Part shown: in pieces, positions 7,560-15,275 of the stretch
How positions within the stretch are numbered: position 1 is the first letter of the stretch
Layout: every line of letters starts with the position of its first letter
NCBI GenBank assembly: GCA_964493945.1
Contig: CAZBQG010000029.1
Coordinates: forward strand, 1-23,565
From: CAZBQG01 sp964493945
Lineage (GTDB): Bacteria; Pseudomonadota; Alphaproteobacteria; Rhodospirillales; UBA2165
Direction: 5' to 3'
DNA length: 23,565 bases
Translations under genes and position numbers: made by a program
The notes under the pieces: model-generated
The model's database searches: none
What the model saw: the letters and a program-made list of their open reading frames with translations, nothing else
What the model was told of the DNA's origin: nothing

Positions 7560-8204
7560 GGAGCAGAGGGTATTTACCTGTTTCGATACTGTTTTAAACC
7601 GCAAAATCTGCAAGGATATTTTTCAAAGCAAACCTACAGGATCATAAAAGCTATCCCCCCGGTCACCTGCGTCGTGGATATTGGCGCCAATGTGGGCGCC
7701 ACGGCGGTTCTTTTTGCCAATGCCTATCCCCAGGCCCGGATCATCGCCTTCGAGCCGGCGCCGGGAACATTTGGGTTGCTGAAAAGCAATCTGGATGGCG
7801 TTTCCAGCGTCGAAACCCATCCCCATGGCCTGTTCGACAAGGATATGGAGGCGACGCTTTGTCAAGGGAGGCTGGATCCGGTCACCCGGTCCCTGGCCGA
7901 AGGCTGGGAAACCGGTGCGGGTGGCGACATCATCTCGCTCAAGGAAGCAGCTCAATGTTTCAAATCCCTTTCCATAGACAAACTTCATATTCTGAAGATC
8001 GATACGGAAGGCGTGGAATGTCAGATACTGGCCTCGCTCGAAGAGCGGTTGCCGGGCATATCGGGCGGGGCGCGGACGGAAGCGGTCGATCCCCTGGAAA
8101 AGGCCAGGGAACTGGGTGCGGATTACATCCTGGCCAAGCCCTTTTCGCCGGAAGGCTTGGTCAATTGCGTAGAGGCCTGTCTGAAGGGGGCGCCGGGTAG
8201 GTAA
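7560..8204 (+). pseudogene. Chimeric remnant: FkbM-type methyltransferase fragment fused to a receiver-domain tail
   Basis: The first part (about 7670-8050) is an FkbM-family SAM methyltransferase core: CVVDIGANVGATAVLF (SAM-binding glycine motif), IIAFEPAPGTF (acidic end of strand 2) and LHILKIDTEGVE, the family's KID-EG motif. Near base 8055 the sequence changes into ISGGARTEAVDPLEKA, then LGADYILAKPFSPEGL. This is the end of a CheY-like receiver domain, strand 4 to helix 5, with the conserved Lys of KPF. The phosphoacceptor Asp and the first two thirds of the receiver are missing, as is the normal end of the methyltransferase. No ATG, GTG or TTG start is visible between the UbiD stop and the SAM motif, so the 5' end is also lost. 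It reads as a deletion fusion of two unrelated genes. Expression as a functional protein is unlikely. Confidence 0.7.
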
Positions 8205-8220
8205 CCCGGCTCCCGCGGGA
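8192..8220. terminator. Two adjacent GC-rich hairpins between converging genes
   Basis: GCCGGGT (8192-8198) pairs with ACCCGGC (8204-8210) around a 5-base loop, overlapping the end of the chimeric remnant. The palindrome TCCCGCGGGA (8211-8220) follows at once, four bases before the hydratase stop. The position between convergent genes suggests a two-way transcription barrier. There is no T-run on either side, so it is not a textbook intrinsic terminator. Confidence 0.4.
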
Positions 8221-8223
8221 CCC

Positions 8224-9057
8224 CTAACCCTCCTCCTTCAATGCGAAGGGCTCGAAGGTGGGTTTGTAGCTTTTGTCGTCCAGGAACTGGCTCATGCCCG
8301 CCCGGTAGGAATCCTGTTGGTCGGTGACTTTGATGGCCTTGCCCTTTTCGGCCAGGTAATCATAGGCCTGATCGTAATCCATGGTGCGCACCTTGCGGAT
8401 GACATGTTTGGTGGCGCGCAGTACGGCCGGGCTTTTTTTCTGAAGCCTCTGGGCCAGATCCAGGGTCTCGGCTTCCAGTTTGTCCTCTGGATGGGAAAAA
8501 TTGATCAGCCCGATCTTTTCCGCTTCTACCCCATCGAAAGCTTCGCCCAGGCAGGCGTAATAAAGCGCGTGGCGGGGCAATATGGCATCGGCCACCACCT
8601 TGGAGACCAGGGCGCCCGGCAGGATGCCCCAATTGACTTCGGACAGGGAAAAGGTCGCATTGTCGGCGGCAACGGCGAAATCGGTGCCCAAAAGCTGCAT
8701 GAATGCGCCGCCCACGCAATAGCCCTGGATCATGGCGATGGTCGGTTTGTCGTAATTGAGCAACCTGTCCCAGCGCCAGTTATTGGCTGCCCGGGCAGCC
8801 TTTTTGCGTTCCAGCAGATTGCCTTCCAGGGCGCGGAAGAAGAGCCGCAAATCCTGCCCGGCGCTGAAATTTCCGCCGGCGCCTTTGATGATCACCACCT
8901 GGACCTCGGGGTCGCATTCCAGCCGGGCGATGGCGTCTTCCATGTCGTAATGGAGGTCCGGGCTCATGGCGTTTCTTTTTTCCGGGCGGTTCATGATCGC
9001 CCAGGCGATGCCGTCCTTTTTCTCCACGATGACGTTTTCATATTCGTATTCGCTCAT
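8224..9057 (-). CDS. Enoyl-CoA hydratase family; hydroxycinnamoyl-CoA hydratase-lyase-like (feruloyl-CoA to vanillin type)
   Basis: The 277-residue crotonase-fold protein resembles p-hydroxycinnamoyl-CoA hydratase/lyase (Ech/HCHL/FerB) far more than generic enoyl-CoA hydratases. Shared features include NRPEKRNAMSP (23-33), AGQDLRLFFR (66-75), SEVNWGILPGALVSK (139-153) and a C-terminal GMSQFLDDKSYKP stretch. Glu140 matches the catalytic Glu143 of HCHL. HCHL has Ser123, but this protein has Met120, which may alter substrate choice. The expected reaction is hydration of a hydroxycinnamoyl-CoA followed by retro-aldol cleavage to a benzaldehyde and acetyl-CoA. A good ribosome site (GGAGGA) precedes ATG 9057. 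It follows the acyl-CoA synthetase by 34 bases, which would supply its CoA-ester substrate. It ends in TAG. Confidence 0.85.
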   Translation of the reverse strand: MSEYEYENVIVEKKDGIAWAIMNRPEKRNAMSPDLHYDMEDAIARLECDPEVQVVIIKGAGGNFSAGQDLRLFFRALEGNLLERKKAARAANNWRWDRLLNYDKPTIAMIQGYCVGGAFMQLLGTDFAVAADNATFSLSEVNWGILPGALVSKVVADAILPRHALYYACLGEAFDGVEAEKIGLINFSHPEDKLEAETLDLAQRLQKKSPAVLRATKHVIRKVRTMDYDQAYDYLAEKGKAIKVTDQQDSYRAGMSQFLDDKSYKPTFEPFALKEEG

Positions 9058-9091
9058 GAGTTGGTCCTCCGTTAAATGATTAAATTATTGA

Positions 9092-11143
9092 CTATTTCCA
9101 GATCACCCGAAGATCAACGGCGCGCACGCCTTGGCCTTCGGCCCCGACGATCAAGGGGTTGATCTCCAGATCTTCTATTTCATCCCGGCCCGCCAGATAG
9201 ATTTCCGAAAGGGCCTGGATGGAGTTGATTACGGCGTCTTTGTCCCGGGCCGGGCGGCCGCGGAATTCTTCCATAAGCCGGGCTGCCCGCAACTCGCCCA
9301 GCATTTCGGCCCCGTCCCCGGCGCTGACCGGAAGCAGGCGGAAGGCTATATCGCGCAAGGCCTCAACCTCCACGCCCCCAAGGCCAACCACCATGAAGGG
9401 CCCGAATTGCGGGTCCTGGCGCAATCCGATAAGAAGCTCCAACCCCTCCACCTGTTCCTGCACTAGAAAACCCTCGATCTCCACCTCCAGCCTCTCCAGC
9501 ATGGAACCGGCCGCGGCTTCTACCGCCGTCTCGTTCAGCAAATGAAGCCGCACCCCGCCCAGTTCGGTCTTGTGCAGGTCTTCTGACGCCTGGATTTTCA
9601 GGGCGACGGGGAACCCGATCTCGCCCGCCCTTTTGGCTGCCTCCCCGGGCGTGGCGGCGAAGGCGCTCATGGGCGGCGGGATTTGGCGCCCGGTCAACAG
9701 GGATTGCAGGCCCGCCTGATTCAGCCCCGCACTTTGCGCGGGCGCCAGGGGCTGAATGCCACGGCGCTGGGTCTCGCCATATTCGCCCAGCGCCTTCATG
9801 GCATGGATGGTTTCGGGCAATCCCAAGAGGAACGGCATGCCCGCCGATTCCTGGAAGGTGCGCCCGGTCTCGGTCACGTTTTGCGCCATGCGGCCATGGG
9901 CCACCACCGGTTTGCCAAGGCGCGCCACGGCGGCGAAGTTTTCCGGGTTGGGCGTCTCACCTTCCGCCATGGGCAACTGGCCTTGCATGCAGATTAGATC
10001 CACCCCATCGTCCTTGGCCATGAGCTGGGTCACTTGGCTGAAGATTTCCTGCCGCCCGGCCAGCCCGGCGCCCGTATCCAAGGGGTTTTCCGGCGCCAAT
10101 CCCACATCGATCAAGGGCTCGATTGCGGCTTCGGTCTCGGGTGAAAGCTGGGCCAGGGTCAGGCCTTGCTGGGCGGCATAATCCAGGAACAATCCCTTGC
10201 CGCCTCCCGAATATCCCGACATGGCGGCGCGCTTTCCTTTTGGGATGCGCCCCGCGGCAAAGGCCAACCCGGTTTCGATCAAATCGTCCAGGGTGGGGCA
10301 GCGGATGATGCCGAATTTGCGGCATAGTGCGTTGAAGATGTCGTCATCGCCGGCCAGGGCACCGGTATGGCTGAGGGTGGATTGACGCCCCTTTTCGCTG
10401 GTGCCGATTTTCAAGGCCAATATGGGTTTGCCCGCTTGCAGGGCGCGCCCGGTGGCTTCCATAAAGGCATCCGGGCGGCCGATCCCTTCGATCATGCAGA
10501 TGATCAGCTTGGTTTCCTCGTCCTCAACCATGAAATCGATGTAATCGGCGATGTCCAGGTCCAGCTCATTGCCGCTGGAAACGGCATAACTGAAGCCCAT
10601 GCCCCGGATGGCCGCCTGTTGCAGCCAATATTGAAACGTCCCGCCCGATTGGAAAATGACCCCCGCCGAGCCCGCCGGCAGGCTGCGCACCCGTTCCGCC
10701 GGGTAGAACAGGAATTTTTCGCGCAGAGACAGCGCACCCATGCAGTTGGGGCCGCAGACGCGTAATCCGTGATCCCGGTTAAGCTCCGCCAGCCGGTCAG
10801 CCCGGGCACGCCCTTCGGCGTCATCCCCTTCGCCAAAGCGGGCGGCGTAAATCAGCGCACATTTCAATCCGTTCTTTGCCCCGTCTTCCAAAATATCGGG
10901 TTGGAAGCGGGCCGGAACGACGCTGAGGGCCAGGTCCACGGGCTGGGGGAGGGAAGCAAAATCGGGATAGACTTTGTTCCCCCATAATTCATCGCGCTTG
11001 GGATTGATCAAAAAGACCGGGACGGGAAATCCGTTGACTTCCAGATTCTGGTAAATGGCTTTGGTCCAGCCGCCGCCGCCCGTATCCGATGCACCGACGA
11101 TGGCGACGGATTCCGGCCTGAAAAGATTTTGTGCCGCACTCAT
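9092..11143 (-). CDS. NDP-forming acyl-CoA synthetase (acetate-CoA ligase ADP-forming family; feruloyl-CoA synthetase candidate)
   Basis: The 683 residues form the complete fused architecture. A CoA-binding Rossmann domain comes first (VAIVGASD at about 13-20; CGPNCMG near 130). Two succinyl-CoA-ligase-like domains follow, with the phosphorylated His259 in LSHTGALAG. A C-terminal ATP-grasp domain ends the protein (GFPVALKIQASEDLHKTELGGV region, and DLEINPL near the end). Such enzymes make acyl-CoA from acid, CoA and ATP via a phosphohistidine. From memory, FerA of Sphingobium SYK-6 is a feruloyl-CoA synthetase of this superfamily, which fits the adjacent HCHL-like gene. Substrate assignment rests on that context. 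A strong ribosome site (AGGGAGGGG) lies 7 bases before ATG 11143. It is probably co-transcribed with the hydratase/lyase 34 bases downstream. Confidence 0.88.
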   Translation of the reverse strand: MSAAQNLFRPESVAIVGASDTGGGGWTKAIYQNLEVNGFPVPVFLINPKRDELWGNKVYPDFASLPQPVDLALSVVPARFQPDILEDGAKNGLKCALIYAARFGEGDDAEGRARADRLAELNRDHGLRVCGPNCMGALSLREKFLFYPAERVRSLPAGSAGVIFQSGGTFQYWLQQAAIRGMGFSYAVSSGNELDLDIADYIDFMVEDEETKLIICMIEGIGRPDAFMEATGRALQAGKPILALKIGTSEKGRQSTLSHTGALAGDDDIFNALCRKFGIIRCPTLDDLIETGLAFAAGRIPKGKRAAMSGYSGGGKGLFLDYAAQQGLTLAQLSPETEAAIEPLIDVGLAPENPLDTGAGLAGRQEIFSQVTQLMAKDDGVDLICMQGQLPMAEGETPNPENFAAVARLGKPVVAHGRMAQNVTETGRTFQESAGMPFLLGLPETIHAMKALGEYGETQRRGIQPLAPAQSAGLNQAGLQSLLTGRQIPPPMSAFAATPGEAAKRAGEIGFPVALKIQASEDLHKTELGGVRLHLLNETAVEAAAGSMLERLEVEIEGFLVQEQVEGLELLIGLRQDPQFGPFMVVGLGGVEVEALRDIAFRLLPVSAGDGAEMLGELRAARLMEEFRGRPARDKDAVINSIQALSEIYLAGRDEIEDLEINPLIVGAEGQGVRAVDLRVIWK

Positions 11144-11208
11144 GATTATAGCCCCTCCCTTTGAATATTAAATTTACCCCATGCCCCGCAAATAAACACC
11201 CCTTGAAG

Positions 11209-12464
11209 CTATCCACCCTCGGATGGCTGGGCTTCCAGAAGGGCTGCGTGGCGGCGCACCGAGGGGACCATGGCCATCTAGCCCGCCAATCCAAGCAATG
11301 CCCAGCCCAAAAGCGGCTCCTGTACGCTCATCCGGTTGGCAATCGCACCGATGGCGATGGCACTGAGCGCCGGTGCGCCGATGACGATGACGCTGACCAT
11401 GGACATGACCCGGGCCCGCACTTCGCTGTCCACGGCGTTCTGGATCAGACCCATGGAACCGGCGGCGGCGACCACCAGCCCGCCGCTGGTCAGGGCCGCC
11501 GCCGGCAGTGTGAGCCACAAAAAAGGCGAGACGGAAAAAACCACCAACCCGCATGGGGCGGCCAGGGCGCTGATCAGCAAGACCCACGCAAATCCTTCCG
11601 TGCGCCCGCGCCAGGCGATCCACATTCCGCCCAGCATGGCACCGAACCCGCTTGCCGAAAAAAGCAGCGTATAGACCCCGGTGCCGCCCTGGAAAACCTC
11701 ATCGGCGAAGCCCGGCAACATCTCCTGGAAGGGCTGCGCACAAAGGGCCAAAAGAAGAGATGTCAAAAGCATGGCCCGGATGCCGCCATGCCCATTGGCA
11801 TATCGGAACCCGGCCCCAAGTTAGGACAAAAACTGGTTCCGCCTATCCCCTTTCGCTGGGAGGGCGGAAGTTGCAGGCGCAGGACCTGCACGACGGCAAA
11901 TAGAACGCCTGCCCCATAGGCGATAAAGGCGAAAGCCGATCCCGCCCAAACTACAATACCGCCGCCCATCGCGGCACCGATGAAGGTGGTCCCTTGATAG
12001 GTTGCCGCATTGACCCCGATGGCCGCCGACAGATGGCTCTTTTCCACCAGATCATGGACCATGGCGTTGCGCGCCGGCACGGTAAAAGCCCTGGTCGTGC
12101 CGCCAATCGAAGCAAGCCCCAGCAAAAGTTCCTCATTCATCAGGCCCACCAGGGTAAAGGCGGCCATGATGAAGGCCGCCGTGGCCCCGGTCGTGGCGGC
12201 GCATACCAGTTGGCGGCGATGGCCGTAACGGTCCGCCGTGGCCCCCGCGATCGGTCCGAAAAACAGTGCGGGCACCATGGAAGCAGCGCCGATCATACCC
12301 AACCAGGCGAATGAATGGGTCAATTCCCAGGCCAGCTACTGAATGCCCGCCCGGTTGCCCCAGACCATCAGGTTGTTGACCAGTTGCCCGGTCCAGAACA
12401 GGCGGAAATTGCGGCTTTCGAAGGCCCGCGCGATGCTGCCGGCAAAACGGTGGCGGCTGATCAG
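11209..12464 (-). pseudogene. MFS transporter (MFS_3/EntS-like), broken by nonsense codons and a frameshift
   Basis: Translated pieces line up with one approximately 415-residue major facilitator protein. The N-terminus is SRNFRLFWTGQLVNN. The loop GATADRYGHRRQL matches the MFS loop 2-3 signature. The second half starts GFRYANGHGGIRAMLL and continues through GAMLGGMWIAWRGRT. Damage includes TAG at codon 43 (12336-12338), exactly where relatives have Trp before LAWELT, and a one-base loss near 11808-11813 that shifts the frame between PNLGPG and GFRY. TAG at 11278-11280 comes about 23 codons before the next stop, with membrane-end-like sequence continuing. The first codon is CTG, overlapping the upstream stop as CTGA where ATGA would be expected. 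It lies between the molybdenum hydroxylase and CoA synthetase genes, so it was probably the substrate permease or an exporter of the pathway. Confidence 0.85.
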
Positions 12465-14713
12465 CTACCCCCCTCGATCAGGTTTAGGAGAACCGGCGGC
12501 GACATGGGCAGGGATCGGGGCCGGATACCGATCGCGTCCCCGATGGCATTGCCGATGGCGCCCAGGGTCGGCGTGACCGGCACTTCGCCCACACCCCGCA
12601 GCCCATAGGGATGATTGGGATTGGGCACCTCGACGATGACGGTTTCGATCATGGGCACGTCGGAGGCTACGGGAACCCGGTAATCCAGAAAACTGGGGTT
12701 TTGTAAAACCCCATCATCGCCATAGACATAGGCTTCGTTGAGCGCCCAGCCGACGCCTTGCACGGCGGCGCCTTGGTACTGGCCTTCCACCTGCTGGGGA
12801 TGGATCGCCTTGCCCGCATCCTGGGCAACCGTATAGCGTTTTACATCCACACGCCCGGTTTTCCTGTCCACATCCACATCGACGATATGAACGCCAAAGC
12901 CGGACCCTTCGCCGGTCACATGCATTTCGCTGTGCCCGGCAACGGCGCCGTGGCTGACGCTGGTGCGGCGCGTGATATCGGCGATGGATAAAGGTTCGAA
13001 ATCCCCCACATTGGAACTGGAGGGGCGGCAATGTCCGTCTTCGAAAACGATGGCGCTTTCCGCCACGTCCCAAATCTCAGCTGCCCGGCGGATCAGTTCG
13101 GCAATGGCCTGGCGGGCCGAATCGATGACCACCATGCCCGACGAAAATGTCGTCCGGCTGCCCGCCGTCACCCGGTTGTTGCCGGTGGTGGTGGTGTCGG
13201 CCATGTTGGCGCGCACCTTGTCCAGCGGGATACCAAGTTCCTCGGCAGCCATCATGGCGATGGAAATGCGCGATCCGGCCACGTCGGAAGTGCCGAGGAT
13301 GATATTCACCGATCCGTCAGGTGCCACGGTCAGCGATGCCGTCGTATCGCCGCCCCGGTTGAACCAAAAGCCGGCCGCCACGCCCCGCCCCTGGCCACGT
13401 TTTTTTGGTGTTTTGTAATGGGCACATTTTTTGGCGGCCTTCAGGGTTTCGACGAAACCGATGGGCCCGAAGGTGACCCCGTAAATGGGCGTGTTGCCTT
13501 CTTCCGCCGCGTTCTTGAGGCGGAAATCGATGGGGTCCATTTTCAGTTTGCGAGCCATCTCATCGACGATGGCTTCCACGCCGAATACCACCTGGGGCAC
13601 GCAGGGTGCCCGGAATGCGTTGACCTTGGGCCGGTTGGAGGCCACCTCGAAGGACAGGGTTTTCACATCCTTCAGATCATAGCGTGTGAACATGGCCTTG
13701 GGTGCGTTGTCCATCATGGCGCCGGAGAAGGCGCCGCACTGGAAATAAAGCTCGGCCTCCGCCGCGACTATTTTGCCGGCCTTGGTCACGCCCATGCGGA
13801 TTTTGGAATGGGTGCCCGATACGGGGCCGGTGGCGCGGAAAACCTCGTTGCGGCTGAGCACGATCTTCACCGGCTGGCGCGCCTTTCTGGAAAGGACGAT
13901 GGCCACGGGCTCGGAATACATGTTGGTCTTGCCACCGAAACCACCGCCCAGTTCAGATTGGGTGACGCGGATCTTGGAGCTGTCCATCTGGAGCATCACC
14001 GCCAGGCGGTCGCGATACACATGTATGCCCTGGGTGCAGCACCACAAATCAATCGATCCGTCATCACCGCTGCTGGCGACACAGGCCTGGGGCTCGATAT
14101 AGCTCTGATGCATGGGCTGGCTGGAAAATTCCCGCTCGATGATCAGGTCGGCCTTGGCAAACGCCTTGTCCGCGTCGCCCATGGCCAAGTCCAGGCGCTG
14201 CACCACATTGGTCGGCTTGCCATCCTCGCCCTTTATATGTTTGTGCAGGATCGGCGCGCCCGGTGCCATTGCCTCGACCGGGTCCAGCACATGGGGCAGC
14301 ACCTTGTATTCGACCCGGATCAGCTTCAGGGCGCGGAGCGCGATGGCTTCTTCGGTGGCGGCCACGGCGGCCACCGCATGACCGTCATAGAAGACCTTTT
14401 CCCGGGCCATGCAATTGCGGTTCATGTCGCCGCCGGGAGAGCCCAGGGGCAGTTTGGGAAAATCATCCCGGGTTACCACCGCCTTGACGCCCGGCAGAGC
14501 CTCCGCCTTGGAGGTGTCGATGCTTTTGAGCATGGCATGGGGGTGGGGGCTTCTCAGAATCTTGCCATGCAGCATGCCGGGCAAGATGAGATCAGCTCCG
14601 AAGCGGGCGCGTCCCGTCACCTTGTCGGCCCCGTCATGCTTGACCGGGTTGGTGCCGACGATTTTCAGTTTGCGGTCGGCGCTATAGCCGCTCTCTTCCA
14701 ATATGCTGGGCAT
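12461..14713 (-). CDS. Xanthine dehydrogenase/aldehyde oxidase-family molybdopterin-binding subunit
   Basis: The 750-residue protein has the full large-subunit fold: an aldehyde-oxidase a/b hammerhead domain (about residues 24-140), then the molybdenum-binding domains. Seen motifs are GGGFGGK (256-262), the substrate-loop segment AFRAPCVPQ (368-374 region) and the C-terminal GVGEVP with Glu710, equivalent to the catalytic base glutamate of the family. No signal peptide is evident, so the enzyme should be cytoplasmic. These enzymes hydroxylate aldehydes, N-heterocycles or aromatic CoA esters with water as oxygen donor. The loop differs from CO dehydrogenase (AYRCSFR) and from 4-hydroxybenzoyl-CoA reductase. 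In this operon an aromatic aldehyde to acid step is the simplest proposal. It starts 2 bases after the 2Fe-2S subunit gene. Confidence 0.92.
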   Translation of the reverse strand: MPSILEESGYSADRKLKIVGTNPVKHDGADKVTGRARFGADLILPGMLHGKILRSPHPHAMLKSIDTSKAEALPGVKAVVTRDDFPKLPLGSPGGDMNRNCMAREKVFYDGHAVAAVAATEEAIALRALKLIRVEYKVLPHVLDPVEAMAPGAPILHKHIKGEDGKPTNVVQRLDLAMGDADKAFAKADLIIEREFSSQPMHQSYIEPQACVASSGDDGSIDLWCCTQGIHVYRDRLAVMLQMDSSKIRVTQSELGGGFGGKTNMYSEPVAIVLSRKARQPVKIVLSRNEVFRATGPVSGTHSKIRMGVTKAGKIVAAEAELYFQCGAFSGAMMDNAPKAMFTRYDLKDVKTLSFEVASNRPKVNAFRAPCVPQVVFGVEAIVDEMARKLKMDPIDFRLKNAAEEGNTPIYGVTFGPIGFVETLKAAKKCAHYKTPKKRGQGRGVAAGFWFNRGGDTTASLTVAPDGSVNIILGTSDVAGSRISIAMMAAEELGIPLDKVRANMADTTTTGNNRVTAGSRTTFSSGMVVIDSARQAIAELIRRAAEIWDVAESAIVFEDGHCRPSSSNVGDFEPLSIADITRRTSVSHGAVAGHSEMHVTGEGSGFGVHIVDVDVDRKTGRVDVKRYTVAQDAGKAIHPQQVEGQYQGAAVQGVGWALNEAYVYGDDGVLQNPSFLDYRVPVASDVPMIETVIVEVPNPNHPYGLRGVGEVPVTPTLGAIGNAIGDAIGIRPRSLPMSPPVLLNLIEGGS

Positions 14714-14715
14714 GA

Positions 14716-15195
14716 TCAGTTCCCCCTCATTTCCTGGGCCGCGGCCAGCACCGAACGTATGATCTTGTCATAGCCCGTGCAGCGGCAAAGATTTCCGGCC
14801 AGCCAGAAACGTGCCTCTGTTTCCGTCGGCTTGGGGTTGCGGTCTAAAAGCGCCTTGGAAGCCATCAGAATGCCCGGTGTGCAAAATCCGCATTGCACCC
14901 CGTTGAGTTCCAGGAATTTGCGTTGCAGGGGATGCAATTCATCGCCATCGGCCATGCCTTCGATGGTCTCAATGGTCTTGCCTTCGCATTCCACGGCAAG
15001 CACCAGGCATGAACAGACAAGCACCCCATCCAGCATCAGATTGCACGCTCCGCAATCCCCGGTAGAGCACCCTTCCTTGGTGCCCATCAGGGCCAGATCG
15101 TTGCGCAGCACATCCAAAAGCGTGCGGTCCGCATCACAAAGAAATTGATATTCCGCCCCGTTGATGGTGGTGGTCACATGGGTTTTTGCCGACAT
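14716..15195 (-). CDS. 2Fe-2S subunit of the molybdenum hydroxylase
   Basis: The 159 residues are the usual size for the small subunit. The plant-type ferredoxin domain carries Cys43, Cys48, Cys51 and Cys63 (EGCSTGDCGAC then CSC). The C-terminal helical [2Fe-2S] domain carries Cys102, Cys105, Cys137 and Cys139 (QCGFCTPG; CRCTGY). It passes electrons from the molybdenum centre of the following subunit. The FAD-binding medium subunit normally found in three-gene sets is absent here, so electrons may go to another acceptor, as in two-subunit enzymes of the isoquinoline oxidoreductase type. It lies 80 bases behind the GMC oxidoreductase gene with no visible terminator, so one transcript is likely. 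Confidence 0.94.
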   Translation of the reverse strand: MSAKTHVTTTINGAEYQFLCDADRTLLDVLRNDLALMGTKEGCSTGDCGACNLMLDGVLVCSCLVLAVECEGKTIETIEGMADGDELHPLQRKFLELNGVQCGFCTPGILMASKALLDRNPKPTETEARFWLAGNLCRCTGYDKIIRSVLAAAQEMRGN

Positions 15196-15275
15196 TGTTC
15201 GTCCCCTGGTCTCTGTGTGGAATTTTTTAGGCCACTATTTTGCCACAAGGCCGGCCCACTGGCCAGTGCGGCGGA

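Noticed and set aside
2551..12338. Genetic-code recoding of TAG
   Set aside because: Intact genes in the same window end in TAG with no coding sequence behind, and the MFS gene also has a frameshift.
13031..14773. 580-codon + strand frame opposite the molybdenum subunit
   Set aside because: Antisense shadow with no ribosome site or domain; the minus-strand protein is unmistakable.
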